Source: Amycolatopsis sp. GM8 (GTDB lineage Bacteria; Actinomycetota; Actinomycetes; Mycobacteriales; Pseudonocardiaceae). Taken from it: a stretch of 64,000 nt of DNA. The notes beneath the pieces were generated by a model. The model did no database searches and was not told the origin of the DNA. It saw only the letters and a list, made by a program, of their open reading frames with translations. The stretch lies in NCBI RefSeq assembly GCF_021653975.1, contig NZ_JAJKFK010000003.1, positions 1,049,182-1,113,181 of the forward strand. The letters run 5' to 3'. Below are positions 17,866-26,418 of the stretch, piece by piece (position 1 is the stretch's first letter; every line of letters begins with the position of its first letter). Position numbers and translations under genes: made by a program.

Positions 17866-17899
17866 TAGTTTAATCAGGATAAAGCTGTAAACTAGTTAG
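17866..17899. promoter_or_regulatory. A/T-rich operator region between thiolase and acyl-CoA synthetase genes
   Basis: TAGTTTA and TAAACTA form a 7-bp inverted repeat separated by 15 bases. The right half reads TAAACTAGTTAG (17888-17899), closely related to TAAACAGTTAG (reverse of 23534-23544) and TAATCAGTTAG (24396-24406) at two other promoters in this block. TAATCAGGATA at 17871-17881 is a further partial match. This suggests one repressor shared by the three promoters, perhaps the TetR at 24501. Confidence 0.5.
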
Positions 17900-17920
17900 T
17901 TGTTTGCATAGGATCGACGC

Positions 17921-19459
17921 ATGACCGGCACCGACCACGCGGCCGCGACGCTCGGCGCAGCGGCACCCACCGGCAAACCCGCGCTCGTCATGGCGGACGG
18001 CAGCACGCTTTCCTACGGGCAGCTGCGCGCGCAGACGGACCGGGCCGCCGCACTCCTGGCCGCGCAAGGCCTCCGCTTCGGCGACCACATCGCGCTGCTG
18101 TTCGGCAACGAGGCCCAGCTGTTCCCGATCGCGTGGGCGGCACAGCGCACCGGCCTCTACTACACGCCGGTCAACTGGCACCTGACGGCCGAAGAAGCCG
18201 CGTACATCGTCGCGGACTGCGGTGCGGCCGTGCTGCTCGCGTCACCGGCCCACGCCGGCCTCGCCCAGCGCATCGCCAAGGACGTGCCTTCGGTGACACT
18301 GCTGGAGATCGGCACCGAGCCGCCGCCCGTCACCGGCGCGCCGAACGGCCTTCCCCAAGCCTGGGAAGGGTTTTCGATGTTCTACTCGTCGGGGACGACC
18401 GGACATCCGAAGGGGATCGCCCGCGAGGCCGTCCGCGTCCCGGTCGGCACCCCGGGCACCTTCGACGGCCTGATGCGCACCCTGTTCGGCTTCGGCGCCG
18501 ACACCGTCTACCTCTCCCCCGGGCCGCTTTACCACGCGGCGCCGCTCGCCTGGTCCATGGCGGCGCAGCGTGCCGGTGGCACCGCGGTCGTCATGGAACG
18601 CTTCGACGCCCTGGAAACGCTCGCACTGATCGAGCGCCACCGCGTCACGCATGTGCAGTTCGTCCCGACGATGATGCGGCGGCTGCTCCGGCTGTCCGAG
18701 GCCGACCGGCGGCGGTTCGACCTCAGCAGCCTGCGGGTCGTCGTGCACGCGGCCGCGCCGTGCCCGGCGGAGGTCAAGCGCGGTGTGATCGACTGGCTCG
18801 GCCCGATCGTGCGCGAGTTCTACGCGGGCAGCGAGGGCAACGGTTTCTTCACCATCGGCAGCGAGGAATGGCTCGCCCACCCCGGTTCCGTGGGGCGGGC
18901 GAGCTACGGGACCGCGCACGTGGTGGACGACGACGGGAACGAGCTCCCGCCCGGCGAGATCGGCACCATCTGGTTCGAGGGCACCGCCAAGTTCAGCTAC
19001 CACAACGATCCGCAGAAGACGGCGGGCGCGTTCAACGACCGCGGCTGGAGCACTCTCGGCGACGTCGGCCACCTCGACGCGGACGGTTATCTCTACCTGT
19101 CGGACCGCCGGGTCGACCTCATCCTCTCCGGCGGCGTGAACATCTACCCGCAGGAGATCGAGGACACGTTGTGCCGCAACAAGAACGTCCTCGACGCCGC
19201 GGTGATCGGCGTGCCGGACGAGGAGATGGGACAACGGGTGCTGGCCGTCGTGCAGCCGGATCCCGCCGCGCAGCCCGGCCGCGCGCTCGCCGACGAACTG
19301 TTCGCCCACTGCCAGGAGCACCTGGCGGGTTTCAAGTGCCCACGCGAGATCACCTTCACCGACGAGCTTCCCCGGCTTCCGACAGGGAAACTCCTGCGGC
19401 GCCGGGTCCGGGAGGACGTCGAAGAACGCCGGTCCGGTGAGTTCTTCACCAAGCGGTGA
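17921..19459 (+). CDS. acyl-CoA synthetase (AMP-binding, FadD-type)
   Basis: This 512-residue ANL superfamily enzyme activates a carboxylic acid to its CoA thioester with ATP. The P-loop is FYSSGTTGHPKGIAR (about residues 153-167). The hinge/A8 region reads GYLYLSDRRVDLILSGG, followed by VNIYPQEIED. The catalytic lysine is in RLPTGKLLRR near the end. It is divergent from the thiolase gene and convergent with the small gene at 19470. It probably performs the entry step of the CoA-thioester pathway encoded in this block. The acid is unknown. Confidence 0.9.
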   Translation: MTGTDHAAATLGAAAPTGKPALVMADGSTLSYGQLRAQTDRAAALLAAQGLRFGDHIALLFGNEAQLFPIAWAAQRTGLYYTPVNWHLTAEEAAYIVADCGAAVLLASPAHAGLAQRIAKDVPSVTLLEIGTEPPPVTGAPNGLPQAWEGFSMFYSSGTTGHPKGIAREAVRVPVGTPGTFDGLMRTLFGFGADTVYLSPGPLYHAAPLAWSMAAQRAGGTAVVMERFDALETLALIERHRVTHVQFVPTMMRRLLRLSEADRRRFDLSSLRVVVHAAAPCPAEVKRGVIDWLGPIVREFYAGSEGNGFFTIGSEEWLAHPGSVGRASYGTAHVVDDDGNELPPGEIGTIWFEGTAKFSYHNDPQKTAGAFNDRGWSTLGDVGHLDADGYLYLSDRRVDLILSGGVNIYPQEIEDTLCRNKNVLDAAVIGVPDEEMGQRVLAVVQPDPAAQPGRALADELFAHCQEHLAGFKCPREITFTDELPRLPTGKLLRRRVREDVEERRSGEFFTKR

Positions 19460-19469
19460 CGCCTCAGGG

Positions 19470-19799
19470 TCACTCGACGGGCGTGAGGAAGTGCACCTCC
19501 GGGGCCATGCCGGTCATGTCCATGGCCGGAGTCATGTCGAGCAGCCCGTTCTTACTGGCCGCGGCGAGCGCCGTCGCCGCGGCCGCCGGGTCGCTGCCCT
19601 CCAGCATGTAGCAGCACACGTACCGGCGAGGCCCGGACTCGCCGCCGCTGCCCAGGACCGTGTAGCGCTGGACGTCGGTGATGCCGGGAACGTGCTCGCG
19701 GACCTGCGGAACGTGAGTGTTGGTGTACCACTCGTTGAACTCGTCCTCCGCCTCCACACTCACCGGGCTCGTCCAGGCCAGGAACATCGCGGTGCTCAT
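19470..19799 (-). CDS. EthD/DUF4286-like dimeric alpha-beta barrel protein
   Basis: The protein has 109 residues. The segment EDEFNEWYTNTHVPQVREHV, followed by PGI, is the signature of small ferredoxin-fold proteins of the EthD type. EthD is needed for P450-dependent ether cleavage, and other members are isomerases or cyclases. It is the last gene of a minus-strand unit (CoA-transferase, amidohydrolase, this gene), 11 bases after the amidohydrolase stop. The function cannot be specified further. Confidence 0.6.
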   Translation of the reverse strand: MSTAMFLAWTSPVSVEAEDEFNEWYTNTHVPQVREHVPGITDVQRYTVLGSGGESGPRRYVCCYMLEGSDPAAAATALAAASKNGLLDMTPAMDMTGMAPEVHFLTPVE

Positions 19800-19810
19800 C
19801 CACCCACTCC

Positions 19811-20947
19811 TCAGAACTCATCCGCCGGCGGCGGCCCGACCTCCGGGAACAAATCCTGGAACGCGCCCACCGTGATCCGCTTCCGCACCGCTTCGGGCAC
19901 GTCGTCGAACAGCTCGTGCAACGTCTTCTGCGTGTGCCCGTAGGTACCCTCCAGATGCGGGTAGTCACTACCCCACATCACGTTGTTCCACCCCAGATAC
20001 TGCATCGCCCCCACCGCGGACTCATCATGCTGGAACGACGCGTAGACCTGCTCGTACAGGAACTGCTTCGGCGGTTTCGACAACTGCGGCCGCACATACA
20101 TCCCATGCTGGCGGTAGCCCTCATTCATCCGGTCACCCAGGAACGGACCCCACGTCGCACCACCCTCAGACACCAGAATCTTCAAATCCGGATGCCGCTC
20201 CAACGCACCCGAAGTGATCATCTGCATCGTCGCGACCTGACCACCCCACGTGGTCTGGGTGTAGTTCAGCACCGCACCGCCCGGACCGTGGAAGACCACC
20301 CCGTTGAACTTGCTGGCGTCATGGGGTTCGGTGCCGATGTGGAACGCGAGGACCTGATTGGTTTCCTCGATCGCGGTCCACAATGGATTCCAGTAGTCGA
20401 TGTAGTGATACGGCTTCTGCCCCGGCGGCACCGCCGTCGGCAGAAACACCGCACGGAACCCGAGATCCGCGACCCGACGCACCTCAGCCACCGCATCCTC
20501 GACATCCAGCAGCGAAATCGAAGCCGTCGGCACCAACCGCTGCGACGCGGCCATGATGTACTCCTTGGCCCAATCGTTCAGCGCCGCCACCCCCGCCGCC
20601 ATCAGGTCGCGGCTCTTGATCGAGCTCGCCCAGATCCCGATCGAGGGAAACGTGACCTCCGCCCAGATGCCTTCCTCGTCAAGATCCCGCAGCCGCAACA
20701 TCGGGTCGTTCGCCCCCGGGGCGCGTTTGTTGACCAGGTCACTCATCGTGTCGCCGGTATTTCCCGGCCTGGGCATGTTCCGCTTGAACTCCTGCCCATC
20801 CACGGTGACGATCTCGTAGCCGTCGAACTTCTGGCTCTTGGGCATCCGGTCCGCCAGCGCCTTCGGCAACCGCTGCTCGAACAAATCCTCCGGCTCGACG
20901 AAATGCGAGTCACCGGAATTCGCCCAGATCTTCTTGGGGATCGCCAT
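19811..20947 (-). CDS. amidohydrolase family TIM-barrel metal-dependent hydrolase (copy 1)
   Basis: This 378-residue member of the amidohydrolase_2 group (PF04909, ACMSD relatives) starts at the ATG at 20947 with GGAGGAAGG upstream. N-terminal WANSGDSHFVEPEDL carries D-x-H where the classic HxH metal motif stands. Later ligands are in LAFHIGTEP and WGSDYPHLEGT. Family members hydrolyse or non-oxidatively decarboxylate ring acids. It is a clear paralogue of the gene at 26419. Its codons are less G+C-biased than those of its neighbours, which hints at a separate origin. It lies between the CoA-transferase and EthD-like genes in one operon. Confidence 0.85.
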   Translation of the reverse strand: MAIPKKIWANSGDSHFVEPEDLFEQRLPKALADRMPKSQKFDGYEIVTVDGQEFKRNMPRPGNTGDTMSDLVNKRAPGANDPMLRLRDLDEEGIWAEVTFPSIGIWASSIKSRDLMAAGVAALNDWAKEYIMAASQRLVPTASISLLDVEDAVAEVRRVADLGFRAVFLPTAVPPGQKPYHYIDYWNPLWTAIEETNQVLAFHIGTEPHDASKFNGVVFHGPGGAVLNYTQTTWGGQVATMQMITSGALERHPDLKILVSEGGATWGPFLGDRMNEGYRQHGMYVRPQLSKPPKQFLYEQVYASFQHDESAVGAMQYLGWNNVMWGSDYPHLEGTYGHTQKTLHELFDDVPEAVRKRITVGAFQDLFPEVGPPPADEF

Positions 20948-20982
20948 GATCCTTCCTCCCTCGTTCGGTAGTCCTGAACCCG

Positions 20983-23427
20983 TCAGCCGGTGACGATGAC
21001 TCCACGGGCCGCCATGTCGGCGATCGCCTCGTCGTCGTAGCCGTACTCGCGCAGGACCGACTCGGTGTGCTGCCCCAGTGTGCAGCCCACGGTCGCGACG
21101 GTCTCCGAGCGCGAGAAACCCACGAGCGGGCCCACCCGCGGGTACTCCTCGAGGATGGGGCTGTCGACGGTCACGAGGTAATCGTGCTCCTGGCCGAACT
21201 CGCCGAGATAGTTCTGCTCCGGCCTCCGCTTGTCGGCCTCGACGCAGCCGATGTCGGCGGCGAGCAGGTCGCGTTCCCATTCGGCGGCCTTCTGGGTGGT
21301 GAAGACCGCGGCGAGGGCGTCGGCGAGTTCACTCGCGTGCGCCGCGCGCGCGTCGGCATCCACGAAGCGGGGATCCTCCGCGAGTGCGGCGAACGCGGGC
21401 TGCGCGATCAGGTTCGCCCAGTCGCGCTTCGTCGGAGCAGCAAGGAAAACCCAGCCTTCGGAAGCTTCGTACAGCCGATAGAGCGGGCCGAACCCGAAAC
21501 CGTCCGCGTCGGCCGTGGGCGGCTGCGGCTTGTCCGCGTATTCGATCGCGGCCTCGCACAGCGCGTGCGTGCAGGAGTTGAGCATCGTGGTGAGCGCGTG
21601 CTGACCCGCGACGCCGCGCTTGCGGAAGTACGCGCCGAGCGTCAGCGCCGTGGCCACCGTGAGCGCCGCGACCCCGTCGGGCTGGGCCGCCGAGCCCGTG
21701 CCGGAGGCGTTGAGCTGGATCGACCGTGCCCGCAGGACGGCGAGGTCGTCGGTGTCGTCCTCGGGGACGAGTGAGCCCGCGTTGCGCATGGTCATGCCCG
21801 AACCCGCGGACATCGTCGGCGCGAACGCCGGCCGGTGGCCGTACGGCCCGTCGACCCCATAGCCGGGAGCGTTGAGGTAGAACAGGTTCGGGTGCCGGGC
21901 GAGCAGGTCCTGGGCGCCGACCCCGAGCCGCTCGGCGGCGCCCGCCCGGAACGAGCACAGCACCAGGTCCGCCGTGGCGGCGATCTTCTCCAGGATTTCC
22001 TTCGCCTCGGGCGCACCGAGGTCGAGGGCGACCGATTCCTTGCCCTGCAGCACTTTCAGCGCGCCCGCCTCCGGGAACGGCTGCAGGAAACGGATCGGGT
22101 CGCCCGCCGGCGGCTCGATCTTGATGACCCGGGCGCCGAGGTCGGTGAGCACCGTCGCCCCGAACGGCGCGGCGTAGAAGGTACCGAGTTCGAGGATCGT
22201 GACACCGGCCAGCGGGAGGCCGCCATCGAGGTTCGCGTCGGCGACGACGTGTTCGCGCTGGGCCGCCACGGCCCTGGCTCGCAGTTCGGCACCGTGCTCG
22301 TCGACCCGCGGCGCGCCGCGATCGAGCACGGCCGGCGTGCCGGACAGCCGCACCAGCGCCGCCGGCTGCAGCACCGCGCCCCGTTCCGGGTCCTCGATCG
22401 TGACCGTGTGGCCACCGAACCGCATCTGCGGGTGGTGCAGCACTTCGCTCCCCCGCCGGAAGGTCTCCGCGGACACGTTCGGATCCTCGTCGAAGACCGC
22501 CTCCCACTCGGCGAGGGTCCTCTTGCGAACCTCGGTCAGCAGGATGTTCCAGAACTCCATCCGATCTCGGACCGGCTCGAAGTTGGGCAGCGTCTTCCAC
22601 CGCGGGTCCTCGTACATCCACTCCAGCCCACACGAGCGGATGAACGCCCGGAACAGGTGCGGCTGGGTCTGGGAGAACTGCAGCCAGTGCCCGTCCTTGG
22701 TCATCGCGACGAGCAGCAAGTAGGTGAAGTTGTAGTTGGGCACGCCGTCGTCGGACACCGGCGGCTTCACCAGGAACGCGTCCGGGAACCGCTGGGCGAT
22801 CAGCGTGTTGGCCTGGTTCCAGGGATCCTGCCCGGACAGCGACTTGGCGAGGCTGGTCTCCACGAGCTGCCCGAGCCCGCTGGTCTCACGTTCGTACAAT
22901 GCGGCGAAGATCCCTTGCAGGAGAGCCTGCGTGGCGCTGTACGACGCGTAGGGCACGGTCGCGAAGGTGGGCCCGGGACGCACGGACGCCTTGCCGAAGG
23001 CGTTCGTCAGGATGCCGAGCTTGGCCATCACCATGCCCTCGTACCCCTTGGCGTCACGCAACGGGCCGGTCCGGCCCCAGCCGGTGATCGAGCCGTAGAC
23101 CAGCCGTGGGTTGAGCGCCGAGAGCACCGGGTGGTCGAGCCCGAACCGCTCCAGCGTGGTGGGCCGCACCGTGGTGATCACGATGTCGGCTTCGCTCGCG
23201 AGGCCCCGGGCCACGTCGGCGTCGGCGGGCTCGTGCAGGTCGAGCACGACACTCTTCTTGCCACGCGCCAGGAACGGGTACGCCGCGGCGCGCCGGAGCA
23301 CGCCCCCGCCCGGCGGTTCGACGGCGACGACCTCGGCGCCCAGGTCCGCCAGGAACTGGCCGGCCTGGGCGCCGGCGATGGTGTCGGAGATCTCGACGAC
23401 ACGCAGGCCGTCCAACGGGCCACTCAT
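20983..23427 (-). CDS. two-domain family III CoA-transferase (CaiB/BaiF type)
   Basis: At 814 residues this is twice the usual length. Two complete CoA-transferase III units lie in tandem, residues 1 to about 375 (starts DGLRVVEISDTIAGAQAGQF) and about 385-814 (starts LAGVTILELGTFYAAPFGA). In each unit the region that normally carries the catalytic aspartate (consensus GQ-x-V-D-x-S) is altered: GQLVETSLAKS in the first, with Glu in its place, and GQHALTTML in the second, with no acid. Double-length members exist in actinobacteria, mostly uncharacterised. The start has no strong ribosome site but matches family N-termini. The activity may be changed or lost. Confidence 0.85.
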   Translation of the reverse strand: MSGPLDGLRVVEISDTIAGAQAGQFLADLGAEVVAVEPPGGGVLRRAAAYPFLARGKKSVVLDLHEPADADVARGLASEADIVITTVRPTTLERFGLDHPVLSALNPRLVYGSITGWGRTGPLRDAKGYEGMVMAKLGILTNAFGKASVRPGPTFATVPYASYSATQALLQGIFAALYERETSGLGQLVETSLAKSLSGQDPWNQANTLIAQRFPDAFLVKPPVSDDGVPNYNFTYLLLVAMTKDGHWLQFSQTQPHLFRAFIRSCGLEWMYEDPRWKTLPNFEPVRDRMEFWNILLTEVRKRTLAEWEAVFDEDPNVSAETFRRGSEVLHHPQMRFGGHTVTIEDPERGAVLQPAALVRLSGTPAVLDRGAPRVDEHGAELRARAVAAQREHVVADANLDGGLPLAGVTILELGTFYAAPFGATVLTDLGARVIKIEPPAGDPIRFLQPFPEAGALKVLQGKESVALDLGAPEAKEILEKIAATADLVLCSFRAGAAERLGVGAQDLLARHPNLFYLNAPGYGVDGPYGHRPAFAPTMSAGSGMTMRNAGSLVPEDDTDDLAVLRARSIQLNASGTGSAAQPDGVAALTVATALTLGAYFRKRGVAGQHALTTMLNSCTHALCEAAIEYADKPQPPTADADGFGFGPLYRLYEASEGWVFLAAPTKRDWANLIAQPAFAALAEDPRFVDADARAAHASELADALAAVFTTQKAAEWERDLLAADIGCVEADKRRPEQNYLGEFGQEHDYLVTVDSPILEEYPRVGPLVGFSRSETVATVGCTLGQHTESVLREYGYDDEAIADMAARGVIVTG

Positions 23428-23500
23428 CCAACCAGCTCCTCGTTGCGCGGGATGATCGGGAAGACCTCAGCGGGCCCTACGTGACGGCCGACTCCAGGTG

Positions 23501-23544
23501 TATCAGGATCCTCTTCTCATGTAAAGTATTAATCTAACTGTTTA
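23501..23544. promoter_or_regulatory. CoA-transferase promoter region with two recurrent motifs
   Basis: The 143 bases between the CoA-transferase and crotonase genes hold TATCAGGATCCTCT (23501-23514), identical to the reverse complement of 31494-31507. They also hold CTAACTGTTTA (23534-23544), whose complement TAAACAGTTAG recurs with one mismatch at 24396. The A/T-rich stretch TGTAAAGTATTAATC between them could be the promoter core. Two different regulators may meet here. Confidence 0.5.
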
Positions 23545-23570
23545 GCCGGACCCGCGGAAACCCGGTTTAC

Positions 23571-24380
23571 TCAGCGCCCTTTGAAGACGGGTGACCGCTT
23601 CTCGGCGAAGGCCCGCGGACCTTCCTTCGCGTCCTCGGAAACGCTCACGACCGCCATTTCCTTCGCCGTCAGCTCCCACAGCCGGGCTTCGTGCGGCCGG
23701 TCGCCACCGGAGTAGCCGAGTGCGATGCGCTTGTTCGCCCGGACCGCGAGCGGGGCGTTGGCAGCGATCTTCGCGGCCAGCTCCATCGCCACGCCGAGCA
23801 CCCGCGCGGCGGGGACCACGCGGTTCACCAGTCCCAGCTCGAGCGCCCGGTCGGCGTCGATCGCCTCACCGGTCATGAGCAGCTCGAGACCGATCCGCGC
23901 CGGCACCTGCGCAACGAGCCGGAACGCACCGCCCGCCGCCGCGAACAGCCCGCGCTTCACCTCGGGGAGCCCGAACGACGCGTTGTCGGCCGCGATCACC
24001 AGATCGGCCGCCAGCGCGAGCTCGGCGCCGCCGCCCAGCGCGACACCGTTCACGGCCGCGATCGTCGGCTTGTCGATGTAGCGGCCGACGAACCCCGCCA
24101 GCCCCCACCGTTGCCACTGCTCCCCTTCGGGGAGAATCCGCTCGCCGCGCGAGATCGCCTTGAGATCGGCTCCTCCGCAGAACGCCTTGTCACCCGCGCC
24201 GGTGAGCACGATCGCGCGCACCTCGTCGTCGCGCTCCGCCTCGGTGATCGCGTCGCCCACCCCCTGGCAGACGGCCTCGTTGACCGCGTTGCGCACCGCC
24301 GGGCGGTTGATCGTGATGACCATGACGTGGTCGCGGCGCTGCACCAGCACCGGGTCGGTGGCCGGCTCCGGCTCGCTCAT
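23571..24380 (-). CDS. enoyl-CoA hydratase/isomerase (crotonase)
   Basis: This 269-residue crotonase-fold protein has the oxyanion-hole segments AFCGGADLKAI and AVNGVALGGGAELALAAD. Both candidate catalytic glutamates are present (GGGAEL and GLPEVKRGLFAAAGG). It should hydrate or isomerise an enoyl-CoA in beta-oxidation. It lies upstream of the CoA-transferase on the same strand, but a 143-bp promoter-like gap separates them. Its own promoter region contains TAATCAGTTAG at 24396-24406. Confidence 0.9.
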   Translation of the reverse strand: MSEPEPATDPVLVQRRDHVMVITINRPAVRNAVNEAVCQGVGDAITEAERDDEVRAIVLTGAGDKAFCGGADLKAISRGERILPEGEQWQRWGLAGFVGRYIDKPTIAAVNGVALGGGAELALAADLVIAADNASFGLPEVKRGLFAAAGGAFRLVAQVPARIGLELLMTGEAIDADRALELGLVNRVVPAARVLGVAMELAAKIAANAPLAVRANKRIALGYSGGDRPHEARLWELTAKEMAVVSVSEDAKEGPRAFAEKRSPVFKGR

Positions 24381-24395
24381 GCTCGCTCCCCTGCT

Positions 24396-24406
24396 TAATC
24401 AGTTAG
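24396..24406. promoter_or_regulatory. recurrent TAATCAGTTAG motif upstream of crotonase gene
   Basis: TAATCAGTTAG lies 16 bases upstream of the crotonase start. It differs by one base from the complement of 23534-23544 and by one base plus an insertion from 17888-17899. It sits in the only A/T-rich stretch of the gap between the TetR and crotonase genes. Confidence 0.5.
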
Positions 24407-24500
24407 CTTATTCAACGAAAGTACCGGGCGGTCGTCAAGACCCCCGGATCTCCGCTGTGAGCGGCACACCGGAATCGCGGATGACAGGAACGCGGTCAGC

Positions 24501-25262
24501 TCAGCTCGCGGTCGCGTTCCTCGGGTCCGATCCGTTGGCGGACGCGGACTTCCGTCGTTCACCCTGTTCGCGCGGCAGCTCTTCGAACCCGCAGATGAGC
24601 CGGCCGATACCGAAGTCGAAATCCTCGTCGTCGGTGCCGGAAAGCGTGTGCCGGTCGAGCAGGCCGTCCAGGACCGGCATGGGTGTCCAGTCGTCGATCA
24701 TCCGCCGCTGCCGCGCGGTGTCGGTCGTCGGCGCGTGGGACAGCCGCAGGATGCGCGCGTGGATGATCGATCCGCGCGTGTAGACGCCGATCGCGTTGTA
24801 CACCTTCAGCGCGTCGTCCGGGGTGAACCCGTCCGCGACGAGCTTGGCCACGATGGCCTCGATCACCTCGAACATCCGGCGGGCCGCGTCGCGGCTGTAG
24901 GTGCTGGTGCGGATGAGCAGGAGGTCGGAGAGCACCTCGTCCTCGCGGTGGATCTCCCGCTGGGCACGGAAATGCGCGGCCAGGGTGTGCTGCCAGGTGT
25001 CCTCGGACCGGACCTCCGGCGTCAGCCGCACGACCTTGTCCACCGCCCGGTCCGTCATGGCGTTGAGCAGTTCTTCCTTCTTGTGGAAGTACCAGTGGAT
25101 GCTGGTGACGCCGATGTCGAGGTGCTCGGCCAGGATCGGCATGCTCAGCTGGTCGAGTGTGCTGGCGCGGGCGACCTCGAACGCGCCCGCCACGATGTCG
25201 TCGGCGTTGATCGAGCCGCGCTGACGCCGCTTCGGGGCAGCCTTGGCACTGGGCTTGGTCAC
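24501..25262 (-). CDS. TetR family transcriptional regulator
   Basis: The 253-residue protein has a TetR helix-turn-helix near the N-terminus (LSMPILAEHLDIGVTSIHWY, then FHKKEELL). A longer than usual helical effector domain of the TetR_C type follows. It is encoded on the same strand as the crotonase and CoA-transferase genes and upstream of both. It is a candidate for the repressor that recognises the TAA(A/T)C-AGTTAG motif. The C-terminal 20 residues are charged and probably disordered. Confidence 0.9.
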   Translation of the reverse strand: MTKPSAKAAPKRRQRGSINADDIVAGAFEVARASTLDQLSMPILAEHLDIGVTSIHWYFHKKEELLNAMTDRAVDKVVRLTPEVRSEDTWQHTLAAHFRAQREIHREDEVLSDLLLIRTSTYSRDAARRMFEVIEAIVAKLVADGFTPDDALKVYNAIGVYTRGSIIHARILRLSHAPTTDTARQRRMIDDWTPMPVLDGLLDRHTLSGTDDEDFDFGIGRLICGFEELPREQGERRKSASANGSDPRNATAS

Positions 25263-25386
25263 GCCATTCCCTCCTCGCGGCGCCGGCGGTCATGGTGCTG
25301 CGTCAGGTGACCCCGCTGTGTAGACGTGGGAAGGACTCTACCTCAGCGCGACCGCGATCCCGGCTGACCGCCGATACGCTGGGGCG

Positions 25387-26322
25387 ATGACCGAGCCACT
25401 TGTGATCGTCGATCCGCGCGATCGCCCGGGCCCCGATGATCGCCTCGTCGTCGGCGTCGCCACTGAGCCGGGCGCGCCGGAACTGGCCGCGCCGCTCGAC
25501 GTGACGCTCGTGCCGCGAGAGGCCGCCACGAGCCGCGAGTTCGTCGGCGTCGAGGATCCCGCGGCGGAGGCCGAGGACCTGCGCGCCGCCGCCGAGGCGA
25601 ACCCGCGGGCGGCGCAGGTCCTCGCCCAGGTGCTGCGGGCCGGGGTGCCCGAGGTGGACGCGGCGCTCGACCTCGAATCGTTCGCGTACTCGACCCTGCT
25701 GGGCGGCCCGGAGTTCCAGAAGTGGCTGGACAAGCGCGGTCCCCGCCCGCTGCCGCCGCCCTCGGCCGAGCCGGTGCTGCTCGACCGCGACGACGCCCTG
25801 CTCACGATCACGCTGAACCGCCCCGAGCGCCGCAACGCCTACGGCCGCGAGGTGCGCGACGCGCTTGTCGAGGGGTTGCGCCTCGCCGAACTGGACCCGA
25901 GCGTCGAGCGGATCGTGCTCACCGGCGCCGGCCCGTCGTTCTGCTCGGGCGGCGACCTCGACGAGTTCGGCACCACCCCGGACCTGGTCACGGCGCATTT
26001 CGTGCGGACACGGCACGGCGCGGGACGGCTGTTGCACCGGCTGGCGGCGCGGACGGAGGTGCGGGTGCACGGCGCGTGCGTCGGGGCGGGGATCGAGCTG
26101 CCGGCGTTCGCGGGACGCGTGGTCGCGGCGGCGGGCACGACGTTCCGGCTGCCGGAGGTCGCGATGGGCCTCATCCCCGGCGCGGGCGGAACGGTGAGCA
26201 TCCCGCGGCGGGTCGGCCGCTGGCGCGCCTGCTACCTCGCACTGTCGGGTGTGCCACTGGACACCGCGACGGCGCTGGAGTGGGGCCTGGTCGACGAGAT
26301 CGTGCCGGCCACCACCGCCTGA
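25387..26322 (+). CDS. crotonase-like enoyl-CoA hydratase/isomerase with N-terminal extension
   Basis: The 311-residue protein has a conventional crotonase core from about residue 130 (NRPERRNAY, FCSGGDLDEF, GACVGAGIELPAF, RLPEVAMGLIPGAGG). This is preceded by about 125 residues that look like the end of a second, incomplete crotonase-type unit or a dedicated adaptor (DALDLESFAYSTLLGGPEF-like region). Both catalytic-region glutamates are kept. It is divergent from TetR and ends just before a strong promoter at 26331. The N-terminal part may govern oligomerisation or substrate choice. Confidence 0.8.
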   Translation: MTEPLVIVDPRDRPGPDDRLVVGVATEPGAPELAAPLDVTLVPREAATSREFVGVEDPAAEAEDLRAAAEANPRAAQVLAQVLRAGVPEVDAALDLESFAYSTLLGGPEFQKWLDKRGPRPLPPPSAEPVLLDRDDALLTITLNRPERRNAYGREVRDALVEGLRLAELDPSVERIVLTGAGPSFCSGGDLDEFGTTPDLVTAHFVRTRHGAGRLLHRLAARTEVRVHGACVGAGIELPAFAGRVVAAAGTTFRLPEVAMGLIPGAGGTVSIPRRVGRWRACYLALSGVPLDTATALEWGLVDEIVPATTA

Positions 26323-26330
26323 TCCCCTGG

Positions 26331-26378
26331 TTGACAAACTCCCGGGCACGGCGCATCTTAGTGAAAATGGCGTTTTCA
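26331..26378 (+). promoter_or_regulatory. promoter with palindromic operator upstream of amidohydrolase copy 2
   Basis: TTGACA (26331-26336) and CATCTT (26354-26359), spaced by 17 bases, make a good housekeeping promoter. The palindrome TGAAAA-TGGCG-TTTTCA (26362-26378) follows immediately, where it would overlap the transcription start. The same arrangement recurs at 27801-27844, so one regulator probably controls both genes. Confidence 0.65.
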
Positions 26379-26418
26379 GTTGCGAGGCGCCGACACAGGC
26401 TTTGAACGGGAGTACACG

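Noticed and set aside
21835..23484. 549-codon open frame on the plus strand
   Set aside because: It is opposite the CoA-transferase gene, which has clear family motifs; the plus-strand translation is low-complexity and matches nothing recognisable.
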